A stretch of DNA of 64,000 nt from Cerioporus squamosus (taxonomy: Eukaryota; Basidiomycota; Agaricomycetes; Polyporales; Polyporaceae), in contig JABYQS010000002.1 in assembly GCA_022592435.1 (NCBI GenBank), positions 186,001 to 250,000 of the forward strand. The letters run 5' to 3'. Below, piece after piece: positions 11,461 through 23,002 of the stretch (positions are counted from its first letter, which is position 1; each line of letters opens with the position of its first letter). The notes under the pieces are model-generated. The model ran no database searches, was not told the origin of the DNA, and saw only the letters and a list, made by a program, of their open reading frames with translations. A program made the position numbers and the translations under genes.

Positions 11461-11936
11461 TCACTGAGTCTTCATGAAGTTCTGGTCCCGTATGCGCTGC
11501 CTGTTCGCCTTCCGCAACCGCACCTTCTCCGCCTTGCCCCCCGGTCCGTCGTCGGGGAGCTCCTTCGGCTTGAGCAGCGTCCAGAGCCACGACGGGTACT
11601 GGTCGTCCGCCATCGCGACGACCTCCTGCTGGCCCTTGAGGTACGCGACGCCCTGCAGGACCATGTTTTCCGGGCACGACGAGAGCGGCCGCGCTCCAGC
11701 TGCATTTCCGAGAAAGAACGTGTCAGGAACTCGGCGCGAACGCGAACGAAACGGTGTGCAATGGGCAGCTTACAGTCGGCGGGTTTTGGTTTTGGGGAGG
11801 AGGACGCTGAGGAGGACGCTGAGGAGTCCTGCGTCGCTGGCGCCGCTGCTGGCGCGCTTTGGCTAGCGAGGCATCGTCGGGGTGCCCAGAACGCGTTGAG
11901 ACGGGCTTGTCGTCGGAGGGCTTGGACGAAAGACAT
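11461..11936 (-). CDS. MRPL37: mitochondrial large-subunit ribosomal protein mL54
   Basis: Exons 11936-11774 and 11699-11461 (minus), intron 11700-11773 (74 bp), 402 nt, 133 aa. The N-terminus (MSFVQALRRQARLNAF) is basic, without acidic residues, as expected of a mitochondrial targeting peptide; a Ser/Ala-rich linker follows. The conserved core has SSCPENMVL..GVAYLKG, then YPSWLWTLLKPKEL and the end RDQNFMKTQ, which is the hallmark of the L54/Mrpl37 family. It acts in the mitochondrial ribosome. Length agrees with the family. Confidence 0.88.
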
Positions 11937-12178
11937 GGTCACGGTGTTAGGGTGCAGGTCTGCGAAGCGCTCGCGAGGCCCATATCTTTGATTTCGGTGG
12001 TAAGTCCGTATATGGCCTATCCTCGGAACCAAATCCACGCGTCCCGATGCGTACTGGAACAGAACAGGTTTCGATTGGGACGGTCGACGACGACGATGCA
12101 GCTATGGCTATGGACACATGATAATACTGTACAATATGGTATCAAGACATGCAATGGGTACTATGAGCGAAGATGGTT

Positions 12179-12828
12179 TTATAGATGGCGCAGGTCAACT
12201 CTGGCCGAACGACCCGCAGGCTCGACAATATACATCTTCCGGGAACGAGCACGACCCCACTTCGTCTTGACGGTATGTGCGAGGTCCTATGTACGAGCGC
12301 GTCAGTAACAGAACATAGTCACCAGATGGTTCTCGCTTACAGTGAGAACGCTTTTCATGAGCGACTTGGCACTGTTGTTGGTGGAGATGGAGCAGGCGGA
12401 ACTTGGGGTGGAGGGGAGCACGGGGGAGATCTCGATTTCCACTTCTTCGTCGAGTTCGAAGATATCCGACTACGAGGGAGACAGACAGGTCGGCAAGTGA
12501 GGTGAGCAGGATGCTGCCAGAACGTACCAATGCGAAGCTCGACCGTCGACTCTTCCCGGAATATCGGTGATCGATGGTTCGCTACGCCATGGTCAGCAAA
12601 GTCTTATGGATGTGAGGGTTCCGAGAGACGTACCATGAGATCCTTCTGGTGAGCGCGTGGTGTGCGTTGGGTGTTGCACCGGATACGGGGCGTTGGACGA
12701 TGACGCTGAGAGTTGCAATGGGCATAGAGAGGAAAGTGTCTGTCTGAAGGAAAGTGGAGAGACTGGTACGAAAGAGAAGGATTGCGCGTATGGCTGATTC
12801 GCTGGAACTTCTGCGCTGGCGACTGCAT
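12179..12828 (-). CDS. uncharacterised basic 161-aa protein, 4 exons
   Basis: Exons 12828-12634, 12581-12528, 12469-12341, 12286-12179 (minus); introns of 52, 58 and 54 bp, all phase 0, with GTACGT, GTACGT and GTAAGC donors. Total 486 nt, in frame from ATG (context CGCAAAATG) to TAA. The first 65 residues are rich in Arg, His, Ser and Pro; a middle stretch GKSRRSSFAL precedes an acidic patch (FELDEEVEIE) and Ser-rich linker; the C-terminus (SLMKSVLTDLAHTVKTKWG, then RARSRK) looks like an amphipathic helix followed by a basic cluster. RRSSF is a possible basophilic kinase site. I do not recognise the family. Four consistently spliced exons support a real gene; the first exon is the least certain. 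Confidence 0.55.
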
Positions 12829-13672
12829 TTTGCGGTAGTGGATGGTGATTGGTGATAAGGACGCGTCGGTCGCGCGGCGATATGGGTGCTTGCGGATGGC
12901 GACAGGGCACACGGACTGGCAAAAAGAGTGGGTGGTCTCTATTGCCCTCCGTAAACGATCTCCTGGATGTTGGCGGGCAAGAGGAGAGTGAGAAGCACGA
13001 CGACGCGAGCGCGCCCACCTTTATATCGCCGCTGCAGCGCAGCTCATTTAGGCAATTCACAAAACGGGGAGAGATGACTAGGTGTTACGCTCTCGGGGGC
13101 GCATGCGAAACGAGCTCTTTTCGGAGACACCGCGTGTTACGGCAGATCCTTGACCGGAACTGCGAATTCGGTACTACCGAGTCCTCGTGGTGTAGTACTG
13201 TCCATCTCCACCAACTTCCGCTACTCGGCTCCCTCGGGCCTCTGCAGAAAGCAATCCCAGCTGCCCGACGGCGCATGTCGAACATGGAAGCTGCATGCAA
13301 ACCATGTTCTTGTATCGCGCAGCTCCTACAGGAGAGCGCGAGGCATGAGATACCCCAAGTATGACTGTATCCAACCAATCCTTCTGTGCCGTATCGTCGC
13401 CCATCCTCAACAGGATGCGGACGTCGCGCGACGTGTTCACGTAACAGAACACCATACTACAACTATGCCTGACTCCTTGAAAGCATGCGGCAGAAGACAA
13501 AGCGAAGAATATCTGTGCTAGAGCCTGAGCACTCTATACATTGGCCTTGAGCCTGGTGAGTGCTTCGTATGAGAGCATGCTGAATACATGCTGACAGCGT
13601 CTGCGCATACAGTCGCAACTCCACTCCGTACTTCGTACAACAGACGAACAAGTTCAGCTCATCAGTTGAGCA

Positions 13673-14320
13673 TCATGGAGGATATTGTCGCAACGAGGGA
13701 CAGATACGCGAAATAGTTCGACCGTAGAGGTGGGTGAGTGTAACGGCCTTCAGCCATTCAACAAGGTCGTACTCATCAGAGCGTATGCCGTTCCTCTCGA
13801 TATGAGACCCAGGCATGAGCAACATGCCATCGTCAAGGATTTGAAACCTCGATACTCCATCACGCGGAGTGGGTGAAGTACTGGTATCCGATCTCGACAG
13901 CGGAGTATCAGAGCACAACCAACAACACAAAAGAAGATCGACTGCAAGGTAAGACATGGCGCCGTTCATGGCACTGCTGGACTGAACAGGAGATGTCATT
14001 CACCATAGGGAGACAGCGACATGCAGCGCACGTTTGGACACGGGGGAACATAGTCGAATACTTCACCATCGTCTTGGCGATGGCGACGGCAAAGCATCCA
14101 ATGGATATGGTCAACAGAGACGCACCTGACAGCGAAAGCTGGTTGCGGCTCAGCCTACGGGCATGCGGAGGCGTCGCGCAGGACCCGTGTATGGGCGTCG
14201 TCGCCACTCCCAGCAATACGACGTGCTTGCGCCAGGCGGCAGTTCATGTTGAGGGCTCCATACGTATGATGTGGCCAATGGACAGCAGTCGACAAATCGC
14301 ATAGGGAGAATCAGTCGGCC
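13673..14320 (-). pseudogene. possible relic of a membrane protein gene
   Basis: On the minus strand a hydrophobic segment (GASLLTISIGCFAVAIAKTM, about 14130-14070) follows a sequence with WRKHVVLLGVATTP, and a further hydrophobic piece occurs near 13,930. Neighbouring pieces are in different frames, some joined by plausible GT-AG junctions, others not. This resembles the pattern of a decayed multi-pass membrane protein, a large gene class in Agaricomycetes, but no family motif could be confirmed. Confidence 0.2.
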
Positions 14321-14877
14321 AGCAACAAGCTAGCAGACGAAACCAGTCACCTGCAAATCTGCGCGATACTGGCGATGTCCACCCAGGAAGCCGTCTGCTC
14401 TGTAAGGCGGTCAGACGGAAGTCTTGAACGGTCGGCAAACGCGACCGGTTCGATAGACTAGCGAGGTGAGTGGTACAAAAGCAAGAGAATGCACGGTGGA
14501 GAGTTTGACCGTCGAGTCCAAGGTCGAGGTTGTGGTCAAGATGAGTCGCGCTGCCGGTTCGGGCGCGCGTCGCTCGTCTGTCTCCCAACTCCGCGACCAG
14601 CTAGCCTCAGCCACCCCTCCCGCAGCCTGCACTCGGACTCCGGAGTCGTGGCTTGCCTGCTCAACGTATCTATGAATGATCATGCTGCCCCTGGGCCTCT
14701 TCTATCAGTCCGTTTCAGCAAGGGAGAATCGGAAGATGCATTGTCTTCCCGGTTACCACCCGTTCAACTAGCGGATCGACCTCCTCCCATGGTCCGCGGC
14801 CACCTTGTGATCTTAAGACTACGAAATTCAACCGTTAAGACGAAGACCTCGTCTATGTCGAAGGAACTACCTCCCGA

Positions 14878-15268
14878 ATGGTCAACCTGATTTGTGTGCT
14901 CGTTCTGAGCGGTGCGTCTTCTCAGCCTGATACACTCACCCTGCAGGCGCAAATGCCTCCCACTACTCGGTTCCAAACCCCGCTTTGTCCATGTCAAATG
15001 AACCTGAATTGCAGCTCTCGCCTGCTGGCATCGCCCACTGCATCACGCAGACGATGACAGATACCCGGAGAGCTGTGAGGAACGAGACACAGCACTGGTA
15101 AGTTTCCTTCGAGCGAGTAACCATCCAAACATTAAAGCACGTCCCATAGGCCTTGGAGACCGAGGAATGGGCCTCACCTCGATCGTGAGCCGTCGGACGT
15201 GTCAGAACATAGTCATCACGCGCTCATTCCACACAATCAGGCAAACCCCTACTCCTCCCTTCTTCCCT
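14878..15268 (+). CDS. possible small secreted protein (low confidence)
   Basis: Exon 14878-14911, a very short 35-bp intron (14912-14946), exon 14947-15098, intron 15099-15150 and exon 15151-15268 give a frame of about 100 residues that starts MVNLICVLVLSGANA, which looks like a signal peptide, then a polar region without Cys pairs or a known domain, ending in a Tyr/Ser/Leu-rich tail. The 35-bp intron is unusually small even for fungi, so the first junction is doubtful. It could also be part of a longer decayed gene, because more open sequence continues to 15826. Confidence 0.22.
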
Positions 15269-16760
15269 GATCCTGCGCAACCCCAGTCATGGGGGTACCA
15301 TGCCGACTGGACGACGTCCCGTCGTGCTCGCACATTCTGCAGACTCGGATTGACTTCCGGTGTCAAGGCTTAGAGGCGCGGATCGGCGTCGGTCGCGTCT
15401 AATAGCACAACCCCCAGTCCGTCGAGGTGCACGCATTTCATCCGGAATAACAACCTTCGGGACATTCAGTGGTCGGTTTACATTCCACTTCAGGAGACCG
15501 CAGGTCGTCTGGGTGCAGCCAGATGTTGCTCCCGAGGTGAGCTGTCGCATATTAGACGCACTGACATGAAGAGTGGAAGCTGGTCAAGGGTGTCGCTGTG
15601 GAGGATTGTGAATGTCTCGACTTTCTCCGGCACGCAAGCTTCGAGATTAATCGCTGGGCCATCGCCGCTGGGGATTGATCAGGGTCTGGTATTCTGCCCA
15701 ACGGACCTGTCTGCGGTAGCGTCAGCACCGATAACATGCACACTCGTGCACATTGCATCCGTACGTGGATACTGCGTCTTTCCACTGCATGCCGCTAACC
15801 ACGGCATTCTTTATGAAGACTTCTAGATAGCTCCCCGCTCCGTTCGCGCTTTTATCAGTGCCCATCTGTCCGCTACCCAGTGCCAAGATGCAATTACATG
15901 GGCGCGTTGCAACTTGCAACCATCGTTCTCATGGGCATGCTTCTCTTCTCGTGAGGCGGATAGTCCAGGATAGATTGACGCGATGGCGTAACGTATATCT
16001 GCGGTGAGCGCATCATCCTGCCAACCATGTCATGATGGTATGCCTAAGAATCCTGCAGTGAGGCTCGCGGAGTCCTTCTGTCAACGCCGGTATGTGCGCA
16101 CTCCCATCAGTTGGTGCTCGATCTAACCACTGAATACTCGGACAGCATGATTCTGACGGCACCCCCCGTAGTCGTCCCACCCACAGCGCTACACGCCATT
16201 TTGTGGGGTTGAAAGGTTCTGTCAATGAATCGACATGCAAGATGTTGAACTCCTCTGCTCCAGCGGTGTGGCTATCTATTCTTGTGTTCACCGCTGGCAG
16301 GTCGTCGTGCAATGTGAAGAGGAGCCGACCAGCTAGGTCTGCCATAAAGCCCTAGCGGCGGCGCCGCTGGATATATTGCGTGGATGCCAAGTTGTTGCAA
16401 AGGCCGCCACAGCAGCAGATTGTCGCCTCCTATTATTGATTTGCTTTTCCGACATTCGACCAGCTCGCACTGGTTTCAAGGTCCCATACGGCTGCGATCT
16501 CCCGCTCAAACTGCGGAACAGCGCCCAAAGAGATCTTGACTTGTCAACAGCGGATTTCCGCCGCACCATCACTTCTCCACTCCCACTGTCAGTCTGCTCA
16601 GGTTTCTAGTCGATCAAGTACCTATGACGGACCTCATTGTCAAGGCGCGCATACGAACGGACGGCTTTGTATAAGCAGGTACTGTATCGCCTGAACTTCG
16701 CCAATGACCCAACGACATCCTCTCTTATTCCCACCACAGTCCACCCACCATTCCACGGCC

Positions 16761-17928
16761 ATGGAGAAGCTAGCAGTTGAATTGCTCACTCTCATCGCCT
16801 TCTTCGCCTGCACCGACGGCGGCCAGACAGGCTGCACCCTCGCACTCGTCTCAAAACGCATTCGTGCCGCATCGCGCCCTGCTCGTTTTTACTCTGTCGC
16901 TCTCTTTGGCTCCCCTCAGAAAATCGAGCAATTCCTCACCTGCTATGAAGCGGAGCGTGCACGGCGACGGAAGCACTCCCTCGCGTGCGCCATCTCTGTC
17001 TCTCCCTCTTCGGAAAGGGTCTCGATACCTCCGGCAGCTCGAGCGCTCCACCCCCATCCGTCTCCACCCAAGCCGTTCCCGGTTCCCTCTCTGCAGGACA
17101 GCCGATGTCGCGCGCGGAGTTCTTCGCTGCAATGCAGCGGAGAACACAGCACTGGCGTTCGACCCAGGACAACCTCGATGAGCACTACAATCGCGTCGTA
17201 CCGACTCTCATCCGCGCCGTCGCCGCAGACGTGCAAACACTCGCCCTCGTTCAAGCGCAGTGGCGGTGCGCGAGTGTTGTCCGGTGCTCATTCCCTTCCC
17301 TGCGCGAGCTTACCGTCGTCGGTGGAGATCCGACCTTCCTGCCATTCGCCTTCGTCCCAAGCGGCCGCCCCCTCTACCCCGCGCTCAAACGGCTGCACCA
17401 CATCCTTGCCTTCGTACAGAAAGACGTCGACATGTTGAACTGGGCGAAGCATGCGCCCAACGTGACCCACTTGCGGGTGTCGAGGGTGGACTACCATCCG
17501 CGAATCACTGTAGATTCGCTCAACGAAGTGATCAGTGAGTCATGACGTCCATCCTCACTGAAGAACGCTGACTTACGTTGCTTGCAGGTGAGACCGCATC
17601 CGAGGAATACTTCCCGCACCTGCAGCAAGTCATGATCCAGCCACACCCGGCGCCGCCGCCGGTGCGCGCGAGCACGACAGCGCACCTCGCGTTCCGCGAT
17701 TTCCTCGTCCATCTGCAGCGGATCAGGGAGAGGGCAAAGGTGCCCGTGCTCGTGCTCCCGCCGCTGGAGATCCCGAAGATGGTACCGGGCGTGGACCCGC
17801 ACCGGATGTGCATCCTCCGCGTGAAGGCTGAGTGGCAGGAGCGCATCGAGGCGGACGGCGCGGGATGCTGGGAGGAGAGGCCACATTCGCACGGCATGAA
17901 GTCTCATGCGCAGCCGCAATCGCATTGA
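16761..17928 (+). CDS. F-box-like protein, frame broken by one base
   Basis: Start MEKLAVELLTLIAFF at 16761; exon 16761-17534, intron 17535-17587 (53 bp), exon 17588-17928. The N-terminus (LAVELLTLIAFFACTDGG, then ALVSKRIRAASRPARFYS) is an F-box-like helix set and matches the protein starting at 63422 position by position, so both belong to one family. Near 16956-16964 the frame shifts by -1: EAERA is followed, in the next frame, by TATEALPRVRHLCLSL, which aligns with PQAPRVHHLFIS of the 63-kb paralog. Restoring one base gives 1116 nt, 371 aa. A 53-bp intron 16985-17037 with donor GTGCGC would also restore frame but would delete the conserved VRHLCLSL segment. Function probably substrate recognition in SCF complexes; target unknown. 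Confidence 0.7.
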
Positions 17929-18355
17929 TGCTCGAGCGTCGGATGTTGACAGGGCGTCGGGGGATGGACTCCGCACCTCATCCGCACCTTGGAATTCAAG
18001 AGAAGCATCGGCGTACATTGCTGCTGGATAGCTGATGTTAGTTGGCTCACCAAAGATCATTGGCTTTCAATGTATGGTATCTTCAGTATTGTTGTAAGGT
18101 AATGTACACTGGTTGCCGCATCGCTATCTCCTTCAGGATGAAGAGTGTCCGTCTGAAAGATGTACTGTCAGATCCATGCAAGTCCTGATACACGATACAC
18201 AAACGCTTACCTCGCCTGTACGGTTTGGCTTGTGCCCTATCGATACGCCGGTTATTCAAGACATGGCACGAAGCCTAAGTCGCGCACAGGTAGGATAAGA
18301 AGCAGTTGCATATCATGAAGCATCGACAAGTCAGTCAACGTTCAGTGAATAAACT
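17929..18355. other. intergenic, no gene seen
   Basis: No supported coding sequence. It lies between the 3' end of the F-box-like gene and a minus-strand relic. Confidence 0.45.
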
Positions 18356-18780
18356 TCAAGCCTCACCTGGCCACCACCCAATCGACGGTAAATTCCACAG
18401 CCAGGCGATGCGATCCTTGTCAGGATACAGTGTCCAGTACTTGTTATGGGCCTTCCAAAGTGCCTCGGGATCCCAGAGCATCTCCCCGAGCATCTCCGCC
18501 ATCGAGTCGACATGCTTCGCAACGGCTAGAGCGCATACACGTTCAAACTCAAACCGCTCGTCATCCCAGGGGCCAATGCTAATGCGGAGCTTGCGAACCG
18601 GGTGGCCGAGACGTTCTCTCTCCGCCAACATCTCCACGAGGGGCCCGTGTCCGCTGATGCAGAAGCAGACCTGGATGTTTGCAGTCTCCAGCGCGGGGCA
18701 TGGGATAGAGGGCGAGTCCTCGGTCGGCAGCAGGACTCCATGAAGAGTCGGAGGAAGACACTTAACTCATATCCCGCTTC
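18356..18780 (-). pseudogene. fragment resembling the C-terminal part of an F-box/repeat protein
   Basis: A minus-strand frame of about 140 codons runs PPTLHGVLLPTEDSPS..., then EMLAERERLGHPVRKLRISI, ending PSIGWWPGEA. The pattern LVEMLAERERLGHPVRKL resembles the last strand-helix units of basidiomycete F-box proteins. There is an in-frame stop directly upstream (about 18770) and no N-terminal F-box within the next 300 bp, so it appears truncated. A GT donor after PG (at 18362) could add a further exon. Confidence 0.35.
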
Positions 18781-18999
18781 AAGCAATGGAAGCGCTCATG
18801 TTCGAACACTTCCGAGTCACTCCAACCGTAACTCCACTCATCGTTGGACCACAACATTTCACTTCGTCCGGGTCATCAGATATACTCTACATGTATGTGG
18901 ATGGTTCAAAACGTACTACCTCATACATTGACGTGACTCTGTGATGCATTCAGGGCTGCCGAGCTTGTAAGGCTTTATTGGCCAGCGACGGCACCGTGG

Positions 19000-19480
19000 A
19001 TGCCGAAGCTCATAGATGGTGGACCACCGTACGTCTGCATGTTGTCGTGCATTGCTCATCTGCACCACAGGTTCGACACCAACATTATCCTGGAACCACC
19101 ACCGCCCATACCGGAAGAGCTGCTCGGCCGCTAAGAAGTTCTCTACGGCTTCGAGATCAGCGACGAAGTGGTGGCCGCCTATCGCAAGAAGGTCGGCGTT
19201 GAGAAACCGAACAGCCGAACAGCGGTTGTCTACTACAAGTTCGCGCTGCTCAGAAGCTTCGCGCAAGACTTGGGGATGGACTTCATCACCCTGTACTCAC
19301 AGAAACCGCGCTTGCATTTTCGTCGGTGCCCGCGACCTAACCCGGAGGACATGGTCTACTGGTCGACGGGGGTATACGGGAGGATTCTGAATGTGCAGTG
19401 TCCTCCTGCGAAGCTGAGGGAGTTCATCCGGAAGCTCGGGATTGATGTGGAACCGGCGTGGCATTACATACATAGCTAGA
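19000..19480 (+). pseudogene. uncharacterised two-exon gene with an in-frame TAA
   Basis: Exon 19000-19028 (MPKLIDGGPP) joins across a 42-bp intron to exon 19071-19480 (FDTNIILEPPPPIPEELLGR). TAA at 19132-19134 then interrupts the frame, which continues open for 115 codons (EVLYGFEISDEVVAAYRKK...) to a second stop at 19480. The sequence after the stop is clearly protein-like with even composition. There is no GT in the exon before the stop that could splice it out. The family is not recognised. Either the gene is inactivated, or the TAA is a base error, or it is read through. Confidence 0.4.
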
Positions 19481-19778
19481 TGAGGATACGGAGCTAGCTG
19501 CAGGGTGTTAATGTCACATCGAGCATACGTTGTACTATACCTCGAACGCTCCCAGTATGCGCAACAAGAGCACTTCACGAAGGCCTGAGCACCAGAGCAG
19601 CCTGGCGAGCCATCCGCTCGTCAACGTCTGGTCATCGGGTAGAACGACGCCATGACCACCACCGCCCCACTGGCCGAGACCCCATCTCATCAAGGGCATA
19701 GCATTTAAATCCGATTGGCGCGTTTCAATACAACGCATGTAAAAAGGTGAAGGATGGCTTGATCCTCTACAGAGGGGT

Positions 19779-22700
19779 TCACTCGATGTCTGAGCTATTA
19801 CCGGCATCACCCCCCGCTTCGGCCTCTTCTTCACCGTTGTCCTTACTCCCCTCAGCCTTCTGTGGATTAGAGCTGCTCGGGTTCAACGTGCTCGCCAACC
19901 GCGTCGCACTCGAACTCGCCAATGTGCTCCTCGATGGCACTTTGTGCAACCCTTGCCTGCCCACGCCCGGGCTAAACGACGTACTTCGCATACCCAAGCC
20001 CAACATGAACATCCCAGACGTCGTCCGTTGTCTCGGCCCAGCCCTGGGGCCCCCGCTCGGGCTCGGGCTCAGCCCGGGACTGCGCACGGGCACGACGATG
20101 CGCAGACCGAGGCTCGCGAGCGGGTCGGCAGACTCATCCGAGTGTTCGCGTGGATGCGAGAACGACGAGGCGTGGCGCAGTCGCGGCGAGGTCATCACGG
20201 AGCCGAACGTCGCTGGCGCGGGACTCGTCGAGCGCGTCGGCGGGTTGAGGAAGCTCGGGGTCCACGCCGACCAGCTGGGCGATGCCGTCGTCTTGGCCGC
20301 CGCGGAAGGCGACAGACTGTCCGCCGTAGAAGACAACGAGAGTTCGTGCAGCGTGCGCTTGATTGATGCGATGTCGTGCTCGAGATCGTCGAGCTTTTGC
20401 GCGAACTGGTGTGTTGCCTTTGCGACCGCGGGGTCCGAGCCGTCTACGAAAGCGCGCACTTCCTTCACCATCTGGGCTTCGTCCATCTTCTCGGCGTCGT
20501 CGGAGTGCAACATCGCGCCGGGGATGGAGAGCAGAGCCTCATATCCGCTCGCGATGCGTTCTTCGTCCGCTATGCGGATCTCGAGCTCAACGCGAGCATC
20601 CTCGTTGAAGTCCGCCAGGCGTTCCACGGCCTTGCGAAGCACAGACGGCATGTCCAACGACGAACTGGGGGATGATGAGGGTAGGTCGGCGAGAGACTTC
20701 CTAAGTTCCTTGAGCGCCAAGTGACAATCACGGAAGCCGCGCTGGACGTCATCGTAGCGATCTTGCACTCTCGTCAACGCGGCCAAAAGAGATGTCCCTT
20801 GGGGTTCGTTTGCCTGTGGACCGTTTGGCGACGTGGGCGAAAGCGATGATAACTGCAAGCCAGTAGCTTCCAGCGGCAACGGTGGTGGAGGGTGAGGTCT
20901 CGATAACCGAGAAGAGTCTTGAGGTACTGCCGCAATGGCAGCAGACGCTTCGTGAGGAGATCCTGGGAAGGGTATAGCTGGAGAGACTGCTGATGATGCA
21001 GACGGCGCGGATGTCATGTTGTTAGGCTCCAGGGCAGCAGGAACGGGTAGGGGTGCCATGTCGCTAGCTTCCGTGGCTGAAGCGGACGTAACAGCTGTTC
21101 CATCATGTACTTCTAAGTCGACAGGGCTCAAGCCCCCTAGAGGTAATGAGGCTGATCGGGGTATAGACGCTGACGGCTGACTGGGGATGTCGGGTATAGA
21201 CGCACTCTCTGGAGGAACCACAGACGATACGACAGGAGGGACAGTGATGACCTCGACGATATGTACACCTGTAGAGGGGGCTGAGTCCTGCACGTTTTCG
21301 GGACCGGGTGGAGGTGGAGATGGGCCGGCGGATGTACCGACGCTGGCATCGAGTAGATGGCGCTCCTCCTGATGCCCATTGATGCGATGAGGGAAGGGAT
21401 GCAAAACAGGATGGTAATCCTGAAGCTCGTCCTTGTCTCTGGGATGGTCCTTGGTCTCCCACCGAGCAAGCTTGCGTTCAGTTTTAAGCCTCCGGATAGT
21501 CTCCTCCTGCAGCTCGTGGGTCAGCGTCGATACGGTGTCCTGTGCCAACACCAGCCTAGCTATAGAGCCAGCTGAAGCGTCGTCCCCCGACGGCTGCCCG
21601 TTCAACGTGTCCAGTAAAGCCTCAGCGTCCGCTGTAGCCTTCGCGTATGCATCTCGGAGCACCATGGGATTCAGGGATATCGAACCGTCCTCCAAACTGC
21701 CCGAGCGGTCGAGGAACTCCCTAGCCTTGCGCACCCAACGTCGCAGGTTCTCCGCAAGATTTTCCTCCCGACCGAGGAACGCGAGGCGCAGGGACACCTC
21801 GCGACGTCGTCCATAGGCCTCACGGGCAATGTCCTCCGTGAGGTCGTCCAACGCAGTGCGAACGCGTTCAGACTCGCTGCGCTCGTGGGAGAGGGCTCGC
21901 TGAAGCTGGGATATCTCGGCATTGAGCGTCGCGAGTGTGGAGGCATGTCGCAACTTCAGCGTGTCTATCGCTTTCTGCAATGTGTCTGTTGACGATTGCG
22001 AAAACTTCCTGCAGCGAAGGCATCTAAACAATATTGCATTGGCAGAAGAATACAATAACTTACATGTAGCGAGATACCATCTTCGCTGCGGTATTATCGT
22101 CAGCACGATATTTGTCCAACTCGTGTAGAGCCTTCGCCAGCTCTTCACGATCATGATCTGCGCTTTGGCGCGCGACCTCTAGCTCCTTGTACAGGAGGCC
22201 ATTGTCACCGTGTAGTTTGGCTACGTCTGACTGGATCCGCTCGTTCCTACCGTTGAACTCTTCCAAGAGCCTCCGAAGACCTAGCTTGCCTTCAGCGAGA
22301 CTTTCCGCTAGCGTGGTCGCTGAGCCGCTGGAAGAGCGCTGGAGGTCCATGGACGAAGGGGAGGTGGGTGTGGAAGGTGCCTTCGGTCTGCCCTCGAGCT
22401 TCCTGACGAGAGCGGCGTACTCCTGCACGACAAGGTCCGACATCCTTCGCTCCTCTTCGATAGTGCGCACCTTCCGTTCCAACTCTCGCTCCCGGGCAAG
22501 ACCTTCCTCCTCTCGGGCGCGTGCTTCCGCAGCTAGTGCGCGCGCGGCTTCCACTTCATGCTGCGCACTAGCAAGCTCGCTCCGGACGTCGACAACCTCC
22601 TTCGTGCGTTCCAATAATGTATTCTCGATCGCAGTCAGTTTGTCCGAAAGACGGCGGAGGGCGAGGGAGAGTTCGGGTACTTGAAACGCGGTTTCGGCTG

Positions 22701-23002
22701 GGGTAGAGTCCGGGTTGTCTCGGAGAACCGCAATCTCCTCCTTCAGACGCGTATTCTGGCGTTCTAGTGCGCGTGCATGGTCGACAGCTTGTGAGGCTTC
22801 CAATGAGTGCCTCTGAAGCTTCAAGGAAGTGGCATGGGCTTCATGCTGCCAAAGCCTGGATGTCAGTTAATGAGCGATGTACGATAGGCGAATAAGACTG
22901 CATTCGCCGTACCTGATACCGCGCAACAGCGGCGCGTAGACTCGCTAACTCCAACGCAAGCGGATGGTCGTCATTTATCGCAGCGAACAGGTTATCGGCC
23001 AT
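19779..23002 (-). CDS. large coiled-coil protein, 1033 aa
   Basis: Exons 23002-22913, 22845-22064, 22008-19779 (minus); introns of 67 and 55 bp; 3102 nt. Start MADNLFAAIND. From about residue 30 to 450 the sequence is dominated by heptad-like helices rich in Glu, Leu, Arg and Ala (for example AHATSLKLQRHSLEAS, REEEGLARERELERKVRTI), interrupted by a Ser/Pro linker. A Pro/Ser/Ala-rich disordered middle follows, then another helical section (LTRVQDRYDDVQ..., FVDGSDPAVAKATHQFAQKLDD), and the C-terminus is Ser/Pro-rich with GEEEAEAGGD near the end. No enzyme motif, signal peptide or membrane segment. It is probably a scaffold or tether. Divergent from the deubiquitinase gene over 591 bp. Confidence 0.8.

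Larger units (their letters stand above)
12829..16760. other. gene-poor 3.9-kb tract with possible gene relics
   Basis: No complete gene could be built with confidence. Two weak signals are listed separately: minus-strand membrane-protein-like pieces at 13.67-14.32 kb and a plus-strand spliced reading frame at 14.88-15.27 kb. A 110-codon minus frame (16013-16345, beginning MADLAGRLLF) may also be a relic. Many short frames on both strands overlap without a consistent splice pattern, as expected for decayed DNA. Confidence 0.4.
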
